Assembly (NCBI GenBank): GCA_016794785.1
Contig: JAEUHC010000005.1
Coordinates: 1-57,032 of the forward strand
Direction of reading: 5' to 3'
Source of the DNA: Opitutaceae bacterium
Lineage (GTDB): Bacteria; Verrucomicrobiota; Verrucomicrobiia; Opitutales; Opitutaceae
DNA length: 57,032 bases
Part shown: positions 25,646-34,575 of the stretch, one piece after another
How positions within the stretch are numbered: position 1 is the stretch's first letter
How the letters are laid out: each line of letters starts with the position of its first letter
The notes under the pieces: model-generated
Database searches by the model: none
What the model was told of the DNA's origin: nothing
Seen by the model: only the letters and a program-made list of their open reading frames with translations
Position numbers and translations under genes: made by a program

Positions 25646-27343
25646 ATGACCCAACCCATCGAAATCAAACGTCGCGATTTTCTGAAATACGCCGGGGCGG
25701 CGGTGGCCGCCTCCAGTCTGGCCGCGACGGCGTTTGCCGCAAGCGGTGAGCGCGTGGAGCAAAACAAAGTGTTCGAAAAAAGCTTTCGCGCCTCCTCACC
25801 GTATCGTGACCCGTTCAATGACGTCGAGTTCAAGGTGCGCATCACCTTCCCCGGCGGCCGCGAGCAGACCTATCCCGGCTACTGGGCGGGCGGGGATGTG
25901 TTCAAGTTCCGCTTCTCGTCGCACGAAGTCGGCGAATTCAGCTACGTCACGGTTTCCTCGAATCCAAGCGATGCCGGATTGCACCAGCAACGCGGCACGT
26001 TTCGGGTCGTGCGCTACGAAGGGGACAATCCATTGCTCAAGCACGGCGCAATTCGCGTCTCGGCCGACAAGCGCCATTTTTCCCACGTCGACGGCACGCC
26101 CTTTCTCTGGCTGGGCGACACGTGGTGGTGCGGCCAGGCCAAACGCCTGCGTTGGCCGGACGAGTTCAAGCTGATGACCAGGGATCGCGCGGAGAAAGGT
26201 TTCAACGCCATCCAGTTCACCGTGGGGCTGGCGCCGACCGGAACCTATTTCGATCGGAAGAACGAAAACGAAAACGGCCTGCCGTGGGATGAGGATGCGC
26301 AACGCATCAATCCCGCGTATTTCGACGCCGCCGACCTGCGGGTCTTCCATCTGGTTGACTCCGGTTTGGTGCCGGTGGTCGTGCCGACCTGGGGCTTCTA
26401 CATCCTGCGCATGGGCACGGAGAATGCGAAGAAGCTCTGGCAGTATGTCATGGCCCGCTGGGGCGCACTGCCGGCGGTGTGGTGTCTCGCGGGGGAGATC
26501 TCCATGCCGTATTACACTTCGGCCACGCCCGCCGAAGATGGTCCCCGCCAAATCGCCGCGTGGAGCGAGGTGCTCGCCCACTTGCGCGAGATCAACTGCT
26601 ACGGGCACATGATCAGCGCCCATCCGAAATTCGGCACGAGCGCGCGATCCGAGGTGAAGGACCCGGCGCTGCTCGATTTCGACATGATCCAATCCGGGCA
26701 CATTTTCATGCAAGCCCTGCCCCGGGCGCTCACGCTGTTGCGGCAGTCCCGAAGCGCCGCACCGGCCATGCCCGTGCTCATGGACGAAGTGGCCTACGAG
26801 GGAATTGCCGAGACCAACTGGGAGGATGCGCAGCGGCAGCTCTTTTGGGCCAGCGTGTTGTCCGGCTCGCCCGGCTTCACCTACGGGGCGCACGGCATCA
26901 CGCAGTTCAGTTCCGACGAGTTTCCCTCGAATGTCCAACCCCAGGGGCTGTCGTGGGGGGAGGACACCTGGCAAAACGCCTACCAATACCGCGGCTCGGC
27001 CCAGGTCGGCATCGGGAAGAAAGCGCTGGCGAAACTCGAATGGTGGCGGATGGAGCCGCATCCCGAGTGGGTGCTCCCGGCGAAGAGCGAGAACCTGAAG
27101 GCGTTCACCTCTTACGCCGCCGGTGTCCCCGGCCAACTACGCGTCATCTACTTCAGCGCCCTGAGCGCGATGGAGCTGACGGTGCTCGGACTGGAGCCGG
27201 AGGTCAGCTATGAGGCGAATTTCATCGTCCCCTCCAACGGCAAGCGGCTGCCGGTGGGAACGGTGCGCGGAAATCGGGAGGGCGTGTGGAGCATGACCCG
27301 AACCCGCAAGCACGATCTGGTGCTGGTCATGGTCGCCACCTAA
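25646..27343 (+). CDS. Tat-exported DUF5060/DUF4038 apiosidase-like glycoside hydrolase
   Basis: 565 aa. The ATG at 25646 gives a twin-arginine signal, IKRRDFLKYAGAAVAASSLA (8-27), better than the longer frame opening at 25517. Residues 42-120 are a DUF5060-like beta-sandwich (FNDVEFKVRITFPGGREQTY). From about 136 a TIM barrel of the DUF4038 type begins: HFSHVDGTPFLWLGDTWWCG, EKGFNAIQF, GLVPVVVPTWG. Candidate catalytic carboxylates are Glu284 (WCLAGEISM) and Glu381 (PVLMDEVAYEG). DUF4038 enzymes include GH140 apiosidases of rhamnogalacturonan-II breakdown, but other specificities exist. Folded export to the periplasm is expected. The next gene begins 21 bp after its stop, so the two are probably co-transcribed. 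Confidence 0.87.
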   Translation: MTQPIEIKRRDFLKYAGAAVAASSLAATAFAASGERVEQNKVFEKSFRASSPYRDPFNDVEFKVRITFPGGREQTYPGYWAGGDVFKFRFSSHEVGEFSYVTVSSNPSDAGLHQQRGTFRVVRYEGDNPLLKHGAIRVSADKRHFSHVDGTPFLWLGDTWWCGQAKRLRWPDEFKLMTRDRAEKGFNAIQFTVGLAPTGTYFDRKNENENGLPWDEDAQRINPAYFDAADLRVFHLVDSGLVPVVVPTWGFYILRMGTENAKKLWQYVMARWGALPAVWCLAGEISMPYYTSATPAEDGPRQIAAWSEVLAHLREINCYGHMISAHPKFGTSARSEVKDPALLDFDMIQSGHIFMQALPRALTLLRQSRSAAPAMPVLMDEVAYEGIAETNWEDAQRQLFWASVLSGSPGFTYGAHGITQFSSDEFPSNVQPQGLSWGEDTWQNAYQYRGSAQVGIGKKALAKLEWWRMEPHPEWVLPAKSENLKAFTSYAAGVPGQLRVIYFSALSAMELTVLGLEPEVSYEANFIVPSNGKRLPVGTVRGNREGVWSMTRTRKHDLVLVMVAT

Positions 27344-27364
27344 GCCGCGGCAACCACCTATCCC

Positions 27365-29518
27365 ATGCCACAAGCCACTTCCGCTTTGAGTCGGCGAGAG
27401 GCAATCAAGCTCCTCGCAGTCACAGGGCTCGCGGCGGCGGGCCCACGACCGGTGTTCGGCCAGCGTGGCCGGCCGGCCGTGGCGGCCATCACGGCATTTC
27501 TCGAATCCCTGCGGAAGCCCGATCACGGCTACGGTTGGCCCGATCAGGAGATCGCGCACCTCACGCCGACCTTTGGCGTCATCGGCGCCTATCACCTTTT
27601 GCAGCTCCGTCCACCGGACCGGGAGGAACTCGCGAATTATGTGCGCACACACCACCCGCGCGACCTGAAGCCGCTGCAACATGAGGCGCGAATTTTCGAC
27701 TGGCAGCAGGTGCAGGCGCTCCAGTGGATCGAGGCGGACGCGACGGGATTTGCCGAGAGAGTCGCCGCGTTCACCAAACCGATCGAATTCAAACGGATTT
27801 ACGAGCGGCATGGTTACCCGGTGGCCGACTCCGAACTGAGCGCCGTTCTGCTGCACGCGCTGCTCGGATTGCCAACCGCCGGGATCGCCGGTGCATTTGG
27901 CCGCTACCTCGACGAGCGCCGCCGAGCCAACGGCAGCTTCAACAACACGCCGGCGGCCGATGGCGGCGACGGCCATGTAACGACGACACTCCTGGCGCTG
28001 CGGGCGTCACAGGCACTCGGCCGCGCGCTCCCGCCGGCCGCCCCATTGATCGGTTGGCTGCGCGACTGCCAGCTCCCGAACGGTGGATTCACCTTTCAGC
28101 CGGGGCCGTCTTTCGGCGGCGTTGTCGACGTCGCCTACATCCGTGCCGTCGTGCGGGCGCTACAGCTGCTCGGTGCCACTCCGGACAAGCCCGAAGCGTG
28201 CATCGGATATATCCATTCGCTGGCCAATGCCGACGGTGGATTCGGCGATCGGCCGGGCTGGCTCAGCAATGCCACCGCGACCTACTATGCGCTCGACGCT
28301 CTCGCCGCACTCGGCGCCCTCGACACATTGCAGACGATCAAACGCCGCCCGGCCCGCTCGCGCACGCCACTGCCTGCCGACCTGAAGATTTTCTCGGCGC
28401 AGATCGAGGCGCACGGCACGGGCAGCCCGGCCGACGCGGTGGAACTCGCCCGCAGCCTGCAAATCGATTTGTGGGGGGCGAAAAGTTCTGTGCGCGCCTG
28501 GCGTGATCGCTTCGCCGCCATCGCCGCCGAGCAACAGGTTCCGGTGACATTGTTCACGTCCGACGAAGAGCACGGCACCTGGGTGGACGTTTCAGGCTTC
28601 GGCACCTACAGCCATATGAGTGATGTCATTGCCCCGGTGGGTGCGGACATCGGGGCTCCCGTGGGACGGGATCGCGCCACCGCACGGGCGGTGTCGTGGG
28701 AGGAATTTCGCACCAGACGGCTGGCGCCGCTCACACGCGCCGGCGGTCGCCTCATCTGGCAGTTCGGCGAGAACGAATCGTTGATGCGGATGGTGCTCGA
28801 CGACTCGGTCGAGCGGGGCGGGTTCGCCGCGATCAGCACCTATCATTTCGGCAATCCGGATTTTCTGAACTCCCAACCGTTCCTGAACCGCTGGCGCGGA
28901 CGGCTGCCTTTTGTCGCCCTCCAGGATGCGCATGGAGCGGAGCCCTGGTATTTCGCGGATTTCACGACGGGATTTCGCACCTTGTTTCTCGCGACGGAGC
29001 CGACGTGGTCCGGCTGGCTCAACGCGCTCAAACAAAACTGGACGGTGCCAGTGCGCCGCGATGTTTGGACGAAGGGAGCGACGTGGATGCACAGCGGCTC
29101 AGATGACGTGCTCGAGTTCGTGCGCGCGCGGGAGACGGAATGGCGCTGGTGGGACAATCCGCGGCGCGGGCGGCCCCTGGTGTCGATTGTGCCGGTGCGG
29201 CCGACCGATGAATTCGAAGCCGGTCGACCGGAAAGTGGCATCAATCTTCGCGTGCGCTGCGCGTGGTCGAGCAACTACCTGGGCGCGCTCAGAACCCCGC
29301 TCGCTGAGTTGGTGAAACTGATCGTGGACGGACGTGAAGTAGAGCCGGTGTTGATCGAACAAAAATGGACCACGACGCAGCCCGGCGAGCACGCGCACCA
29401 CTACGCTCTGACCGGCAAGGTGGCCGAAGGCGAACACACCGCGACGGCAGTGGTGCGTGAGATCGCGACGCAAAAAGAAACCACGCACACGATCCGCTTC
29501 GGCGGACATCGATCATAG
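27365..29518 (+). CDS. Tat-exported alpha/alpha-toroid (prenyltransferase-repeat) protein with unknown C-terminal domain
   Basis: 717 aa. SRREAIKLLAVTGLAAAG (9-26) is a Tat-type signal. Residues about 40-330 carry prenyltransferase/squalene-oxidase-type repeats: LESLRKPDHGYGWPDQEIAH, LRDCQLPNGGFTFQPG, IHSLANADGGFGDRPGWLSN, each an alpha/alpha-toroid helix pair with the QxxxGGF-like turn. Such toroids also occur in polysaccharide lyases and terpene cyclases. The C-terminal half (about 350-717) begins with IFSAQIEAHGTGSPADAVEL and contains TWVDVSGFGTYSHMSD, WQFGENESLMRMVLDDS and GAEPWYFADFTTGFRT; I do not recognise this domain. A periplasmic glycan-related role is suggested by flanking Tat-exported glycosidase-like proteins. 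Function unassigned. Confidence 0.78.
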   Translation: MPQATSALSRREAIKLLAVTGLAAAGPRPVFGQRGRPAVAAITAFLESLRKPDHGYGWPDQEIAHLTPTFGVIGAYHLLQLRPPDREELANYVRTHHPRDLKPLQHEARIFDWQQVQALQWIEADATGFAERVAAFTKPIEFKRIYERHGYPVADSELSAVLLHALLGLPTAGIAGAFGRYLDERRRANGSFNNTPAADGGDGHVTTTLLALRASQALGRALPPAAPLIGWLRDCQLPNGGFTFQPGPSFGGVVDVAYIRAVVRALQLLGATPDKPEACIGYIHSLANADGGFGDRPGWLSNATATYYALDALAALGALDTLQTIKRRPARSRTPLPADLKIFSAQIEAHGTGSPADAVELARSLQIDLWGAKSSVRAWRDRFAAIAAEQQVPVTLFTSDEEHGTWVDVSGFGTYSHMSDVIAPVGADIGAPVGRDRATARAVSWEEFRTRRLAPLTRAGGRLIWQFGENESLMRMVLDDSVERGGFAAISTYHFGNPDFLNSQPFLNRWRGRLPFVALQDAHGAEPWYFADFTTGFRTLFLATEPTWSGWLNALKQNWTVPVRRDVWTKGATWMHSGSDDVLEFVRARETEWRWWDNPRRGRPLVSIVPVRPTDEFEAGRPESGINLRVRCAWSSNYLGALRTPLAELVKLIVDGREVEPVLIEQKWTTTQPGEHAHHYALTGKVAEGEHTATAVVREIATQKETTHTIRFGGHRS

Positions 29519-29639
29519 ATGGTCCGCGACCTCCCCGCTGAAAAAACATGAAAACGAGATCCGGTATGGCGTTCACGCCCCCGCCTCCTTGCTCAGCCCG
29601 CAACTGCCCGCCGACTCAGTCAAGGAAGGATGGCCGCCG

Positions 29640-31895
29640 ATGAACGAATATCCGATTGTGCTGGCGCGGCGGGATTTTTTGAAATCCGCAATGCTGGTCG
29701 GTGCGACCGCGTTGATCCCGCCGCTCCCGACGGTTATGGCCCAGCGCTCAACGGCGCACACAGGAAATTGGTTCCTGCGGAATCCCCGGGTTTACCTCCT
29801 GGACTTCCAGATGCCCGATCCACTCGACCAAGGCGTCCCGGGCATGCCGCCGCGATTGCTGGAACACCTTGATCCGCGACTGATCAGCGAACAGTTGGCC
29901 GCCGCCGGGGTGACTACGCTGATTGTCCACGCCAAGTGCAACCAGGGGAATGCCTATTACAACTCAAAGGTCTGCCACAAGCATTCGAGTCTGGGTGAGA
30001 CCGATCTCATGGCCGAGTTTTCCCATCATGGCCGCCGGCTGGGTCTGCAGGTGCTGTATTATGTGCAGCTGTCTCGCGAACGCCGTTCCTTCGAGGTGCC
30101 CGAGCGTCGCGCCATCTCCGAGGATGGACAGCCGCTGATACGGCACAATCCCGACCCACGTCTGCCCTCAAAGGAGGAGGCGCCCATCGTGTGCATGAAT
30201 GGACCGCATCGACCGTATATCAAGAGCATCCTCGGTGAGCTTGCGGCCAACTATGACTTCGACGGCTTCTGGCTCGATTGCTTTACTTGGTGGGGGAATT
30301 TTCCGGTCTGCTATTGCGCGGCCTGTCGCGCATCCTATCGGCGGGATACAGGCAGAGAACTGCCTCCGAGAGCCGGCCTCACGGAAAAGCGGACGGGGCG
30401 CGATTATCTGCAATGGCGATGGGCATTGAACACGGGGATTCTCGCCGAGCTCACCGGGCACATCCGGGCGATCAACCCGCGATTAACCGTCACCCACAAC
30501 GCCTCGGCCGACAGTCCGTCCTTCGATTGGGCGTTTGTCGACGCCGACGACTACGTCAGCCATGAATTTCATTTCAACGAAGGCCTGGAGAATCTCTCTC
30601 TGCTGTGCCGCAGAAACTGGGCGACCAAACCCAATGTGCCTTTTGAAATCGAGATCTGGCGGTTTGCCAATCGTCTGGGCGGCGAGCGGGGCAGCAGTCG
30701 TGCCTATCAGGTCCGTCCGGTGCCGGCGTTGCTGGCTGAGATGGCCGCGGTGAAGGCGCACGGCGGGTTTCCGCAATATTACGATCAGGTGCGCTGGGAT
30801 GGACGGCTTGATCGCCGCAGCTTGGAGCGGTTGACGCCGTGTTTCCAAGCCATCAAGGAGCGCGAGGCTTGGACTGGCCGGGGGCGGCCCGTCCCTTACG
30901 CCGGGATACTCTGGTCGAAAAGCTCCCAGCGTTTCCTATCGGCCGAGAAGATCCGGCAAACGGCAAACGGGATGGAGGGCGTGCACAACGCCCTGATCGA
31001 ATCTCATCTCCCGGTGTGCGTCATCACCGAGCGAGATGCGATCGCCGGCAAATGGCGGGGCGTCAGAACCATCGTAATTCCCGAGGCCGAGTGCCTCGCC
31101 GATGAAACGATCGATGCGCTGACAAGATTTGTCGAAGCCGGGGGCGGCCTGGTGGTGACGGGTTCAACTTCCCTCGCTGATGGCAAGGGCGAGGCGCGCC
31201 GGGATTTCGGTTTGGCTGGGCTGCTGGGCCTCCACTACGAGGGGTTGACCGATACGTTCTATACGTTTCTCCAGCCTGAAACGGCCCACCCGGTGACGCA
31301 GGGACTCGAGCTGGGCTTCCCATTGAGCGTTTACAAAACGATGCAGGTGAAATTCAGGATGGCGCAACCGGATGGAGTGTTGGGCGTGATTGTCCACCCG
31401 ATGCGGGGTTTCCACATGGGCTACCCGCCGCTGGATCGGACCGACACCCCGGCGCTCGTGGCGCGTTCAGTCGGGTTGGGGCGCGTTGTCTATGCCGGAG
31501 CGTCGCTGGGCGGTATTTATCTCCAATATAACCATCCCGATACGCGGACGCTCCTGGCCAACGCCGTCATCTGGACGGCGGGCGGACCTCCGCCGGTGAC
31601 TGCCACTGCCCCCGGCACGGTCGAAGTGGTGCCGTGGCGTGACGAGGCGGCAGGGGAAACCATCATCCATCTCCTTAATCGCACCGCAGCCGGGCCGGCA
31701 CAGGATCTGGTCGGTCCGATGATCCACGAAACCATCCCCATCCATGATATCGAAGTTTCGGTGGAGCGTGGCCTCGAATGGAAAACCGCAACATTCCAGC
31801 CCTCGGGAAAACCGGCCAAGGTCCGTATGGAGAAAACCCGACTTTTCATCCGCGTCGAGCGCTTGGACGAGTGGGAAACCATCGTCCTCGCGTGA
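29640..31895 (+). CDS. Tat-exported TIM-barrel glycosidase-like protein with beta-galactosidase-trimerisation-like region
   Basis: 751 aa. A strong Shine-Dalgarno AAGGAAGGA (29622-29630) nine bases before the ATG at 29640 decides the start over the longer frame from 29457. The Tat signal is LARRDFLKSAMLVGATALIP (8-27). The barrel resembles hypothetical glycosyl hydrolase family 6 (PF14871-like): VTTLIVHAKCNQGNAYYNSK, LGLQVLYYVQLS, YDFDGFWLDCFTWWG with a Cys cluster CYCAACR (224-230). From about 480 there is a class-I amidotransferase-like region as in GH42 trimerisation domains (GKWRGVRTIVIPEAECLADE, FVEAGGGLVVTG). A short beta-domain closes the protein. It is most like putative alpha-L-fucosidase or beta-galactosidase-type enzymes; specificity unknown. 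Confidence 0.82.
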   Translation: MNEYPIVLARRDFLKSAMLVGATALIPPLPTVMAQRSTAHTGNWFLRNPRVYLLDFQMPDPLDQGVPGMPPRLLEHLDPRLISEQLAAAGVTTLIVHAKCNQGNAYYNSKVCHKHSSLGETDLMAEFSHHGRRLGLQVLYYVQLSRERRSFEVPERRAISEDGQPLIRHNPDPRLPSKEEAPIVCMNGPHRPYIKSILGELAANYDFDGFWLDCFTWWGNFPVCYCAACRASYRRDTGRELPPRAGLTEKRTGRDYLQWRWALNTGILAELTGHIRAINPRLTVTHNASADSPSFDWAFVDADDYVSHEFHFNEGLENLSLLCRRNWATKPNVPFEIEIWRFANRLGGERGSSRAYQVRPVPALLAEMAAVKAHGGFPQYYDQVRWDGRLDRRSLERLTPCFQAIKEREAWTGRGRPVPYAGILWSKSSQRFLSAEKIRQTANGMEGVHNALIESHLPVCVITERDAIAGKWRGVRTIVIPEAECLADETIDALTRFVEAGGGLVVTGSTSLADGKGEARRDFGLAGLLGLHYEGLTDTFYTFLQPETAHPVTQGLELGFPLSVYKTMQVKFRMAQPDGVLGVIVHPMRGFHMGYPPLDRTDTPALVARSVGLGRVVYAGASLGGIYLQYNHPDTRTLLANAVIWTAGGPPPVTATAPGTVEVVPWRDEAAGETIIHLLNRTAAGPAQDLVGPMIHETIPIHDIEVSVERGLEWKTATFQPSGKPAKVRMEKTRLFIRVERLDEWETIVLA

Positions 31896-31930
31896 ACCAG
31901 CAACACTCGGGAGGCGGGGTCTTTTCTACT

Positions 31931-32060
31931 ATGAAATTGCTCCCCTTCACATGGGCACTTCTCGTTCTGCTGGCGCCGTCATTCGCCGAGCCGCGTAATC
32001 TGGGCTTCGACGTCAATGCGGGCTGGCCCGTCGCGATGGATCGGCAGCCTGCGCCAAGAA
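31931..32060 (+). pseudogene. Collapsed sulfatase remnant
   Basis: The 324-bp gap 31896-32219 holds a short frame starting ATG 31931: a signal peptide (KLLPFTWALLVLLAPSFA) followed immediately by EPRNLGFDVNAG. The second piece matches EPRNLGFDLNVGG in the middle of the intact sulfatase at 34576 (about residues 159-171), and the DNA also agrees (GAGCCGCG.AATCT.GG.TTCGAC). Everything between, including the catalytic Cys motif, is missing. This looks like an internal deletion of a sulfatase gene. Downstream the frame degenerates and runs into the next gene. No other gene is seen in the gap. Confidence 0.55.
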
Positions 32061-32219
32061 ATCGCCGGGCGACACCGTGCATGGGCACACGTCCAGCCTG
32101 TTTGAAACCGCCCCCCGTGTTTGCGTGGGTTGAATCTCCGGCGCGCTCCTGCCACAATTGCCGATCCTCCGCCCCTGCCATGCAGGTTGAATTCGGAACC
32201 AGTGGGCGAACGATTCATC

Positions 32220-33305
32220 ATGTTGAAAATCCTCCTCCTGTTCGTCGTTGTCACCACCGCTACGCTCCGCGCCGCTGTTTCCCCGGAAGTGAAATGGCAT
32301 CCCGGCCACTACGTCTTCGTCGCTGGCGCCAAACTTACCACGGAGGTGCTCACGCTGCCGCACTTTCGCGGGGTGCAGAAAATCTATACCTGGCGGCAGT
32401 TTGAGCCCGAAAAGGGGCGCTACGATTTCTCTGCGCTCAAGGCCGACCTGGCGCTGGCGAAGCAACATCACCGGCAACTGGTCGTGCAGTTTACCCACAA
32501 GTCCTTCGCCAAGGGCGTTCGCAGCGTCCCCGACTATCTCACGGGGCCGGAGTATGGTGGCGGCGTCTATGTCACCGTGAAAGGCGCCTTCAATCCGGTC
32601 CTCTGGAACCACAAGGTAGCCGAGCGCTTGGACGCGGTCATCGTCGCGCTGGGCCGGGAATTCGACCGCGACCCCAATTTGGAGGCGGTGAATCTTCCCG
32701 AGACCGCCCCCAACGCATATCTCGACAAGACGCCGCAGGCCGGCGTCGAGGCCTACACCGAGCAGATCTATTTCGAGGCGATCAAACGGCAGATGACCAC
32801 GCTGCGCCGTGCGTTTCCCAGCACCGTCGTCATTCAATACACCAATTTCCCGCCGAAGCTGCTGGTCGCGTTGACCGACTACGAGAAGGAGATTGGCGTG
32901 GGTCTGGGCGGACCGGATGTTTATCCGCGCGAAGACGCGGTCAGCGATCCCGAAAAGGGGATCTATCGTCTCTACGCCAAGCTTGCCGGCACGGTGCCAA
33001 TGGGGGCGGCGGTGCAACACGAGAACTATGCCCCGGCCTACAAGAAGCGCAGCGCTATGAGCCGGGGGCAGACCATGATGAACGGCAAGCCCCTCGTGAT
33101 CACACCCGAGGACGAGATTCCGATTCCGGTCCGCGAGCACCTGAAACTTGCCCAGGAGAAACTCAAACTCAACTACCTGTTCTGGGCCGACAATCCCAAG
33201 AAGGATTTCGCGAATGTGAAGAAACTGCTGGCCGAACCCGACCTCGCCAACGACCCCGCCGGCGGCCTCGACGCCAAGCTTCCACCCAAGGCTTTCCTGC
33301 GTTGA
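32220..33305 (+). CDS. Secreted TIM-barrel glycosidase-like protein, tandem copy 1
   Basis: 361 aa from the ATG at 32220 (the longer frame opening at 32121 lacks a signal at its start). A Sec signal (ILLLFVVVTTATLRAA) is followed by VKWHPGHYVFVA. FRGVQKIYTWRQFEPEKGRY then DFSALKADL is the early beta/alpha pattern of GH42/GH5-like barrels (W-x-x-x-E-P-x-x-G-x-Y-D-F). NLEAVNLPET and VVIQYTNFP are candidate active-site strands. The family is not recognised more precisely and no signature catalytic pair can be named with confidence. The next gene is a same-length paralogue with most residues identical, so this is a recent tandem duplication. It lies between glycosidase-like and sulfatase genes, so a role on the same glycan is likely. 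Confidence 0.78.
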   Translation: MLKILLLFVVVTTATLRAAVSPEVKWHPGHYVFVAGAKLTTEVLTLPHFRGVQKIYTWRQFEPEKGRYDFSALKADLALAKQHHRQLVVQFTHKSFAKGVRSVPDYLTGPEYGGGVYVTVKGAFNPVLWNHKVAERLDAVIVALGREFDRDPNLEAVNLPETAPNAYLDKTPQAGVEAYTEQIYFEAIKRQMTTLRRAFPSTVVIQYTNFPPKLLVALTDYEKEIGVGLGGPDVYPREDAVSDPEKGIYRLYAKLAGTVPMGAAVQHENYAPAYKKRSAMSRGQTMMNGKPLVITPEDEIPIPVREHLKLAQEKLKLNYLFWADNPKKDFANVKKLLAEPDLANDPAGGLDAKLPPKAFLR

Positions 33306-33444
33306 GCCGCCCGCGTGGCTGGCCTGGCGCGACCGCTTGCCACCGTGATGGGCCTCACGCGCCACCCTGCCCCGTCGGCAACTCCGCTTCCAACTAGCGG
33401 TGCGCCGCATCGGTTTCCCCGCTCTCTTTTAACCATCACTCGTT

Positions 33445-34530
33445 ATGAAACTCCGCCTCCTGTTCTGCTCCATCCTGCTGGTTCCTGTCTTCGCCGCTGC
33501 CGCCCCGGCGGCAGTAAAATGGCACCCCGGCCACTATGTTTTCGTCGCGCACGGCGCAGTAACCCCGGAGGTGCTGGCGCTGCCGCATTTTCGCGGTGTG
33601 CAGAAAATCTATTCGTGGCGGGAGTTTGAACCGGAGAAGGGGCGCTACGATTTCTCCACGCTGAGGGCCGATCTCGCTCTGGCGAAGAAACATGACCGGC
33701 AATTGGTCGCACAGTTTACGTTCATTGCTTTCACCGAGGGCTCCCGCAGTATCCCCGACTACGTCCGGGGGCCGGAGTTCGGCGGCGGCGTCTATGTCAC
33801 CGTGAAAGGGGCCTTCAATCCGGTCATCTGGAACCGCCAGGTGGCCGAGCGGTTGGACGCACTGTTGGTCGCGTTTGGTCGCGAATTCGACAGCGATCCG
33901 AATCTGGAGGCCGTGAACCTGCCGGAGACATCAACGAGCGCCTCCCTGGACCGGACGCCGCAGGAGGGCGTCGAGGCTTACACCGACGCGGTCTATTTCG
34001 AGGCGCTCAAGCGATGCATGACCACTTTGCGCCATGCGTTTCCGAACACCGTCGTCATCCAATACACCAATTTCCCGACAAAACTGCTGCCGCAACTGAC
34101 CGATTACGAAAAGGAGATCGGCGTCGGCCTGGGTGGACCGGATGTCTATCCGCGCCCAGACGCGGTCAACAATCCGGAAAAAGGGATTTATCGTCTCTAC
34201 GCCAAACTCGCCGGCACCGTGCCGATGGGCGCAGCGGTGCAGCAATCGAACTATGCTGTCGCCTACAAGAAGCGCAGCGCCTTGAAGCGCGGGCAGACTA
34301 TGATGAACGGCGTGCCGATCGTGATCACCCCGGAAGATGAAGTCCCCATCCCGGTCCGTGAGCACCTGCAACTCGCGCGGGAAAAACTGAAGCTCAATTA
34401 TCTGTTTTGGGCCGACAGCCCTAAGAAGGATTTTGCGAACGTGAAAAGAATGCTGGCCGAACCGGACTTGGCGGGTGACCCGGCCGGCGGCCTCGAAACC
34501 AAGCTTCCGCCCAAGGCGTTCCTGCGCTGA
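33445..34530 (+). CDS. Secreted TIM-barrel glycosidase-like protein, tandem copy 2
   Basis: 361 aa, exactly the length of copy 1, with signal peptide LRLLFCSILLVPVFAAAA. The mature proteins align without gaps from VKWHPGHYVFVA to KLPPKAFLR; by eye about four fifths of positions are identical. Differences cluster in the signal peptide and in surface-like stretches such as the one after LPET (copy 1 APNAYLDK, copy 2 STSASLDR). All likely core motifs (EPEKGRYDF, NLEAVNLPET, GVGLGGPDVYPR, NYLFWAD) are kept in both, so neither looks decayed. The 139-bp spacer 33306-33444 holds no gene. The pair may have diverged in specificity; the function itself is unassigned. Confidence 0.78.
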   Translation: MKLRLLFCSILLVPVFAAAAPAAVKWHPGHYVFVAHGAVTPEVLALPHFRGVQKIYSWREFEPEKGRYDFSTLRADLALAKKHDRQLVAQFTFIAFTEGSRSIPDYVRGPEFGGGVYVTVKGAFNPVIWNRQVAERLDALLVAFGREFDSDPNLEAVNLPETSTSASLDRTPQEGVEAYTDAVYFEALKRCMTTLRHAFPNTVVIQYTNFPTKLLPQLTDYEKEIGVGLGGPDVYPRPDAVNNPEKGIYRLYAKLAGTVPMGAAVQQSNYAVAYKKRSALKRGQTMMNGVPIVITPEDEVPIPVREHLQLAREKLKLNYLFWADSPKKDFANVKRMLAEPDLAGDPAGGLETKLPPKAFLR

Positions 34531-34575
34531 GCGCAGCCGCTTTCTCCGCCCCACCCAAGCCGGCTCTCTCGGACT

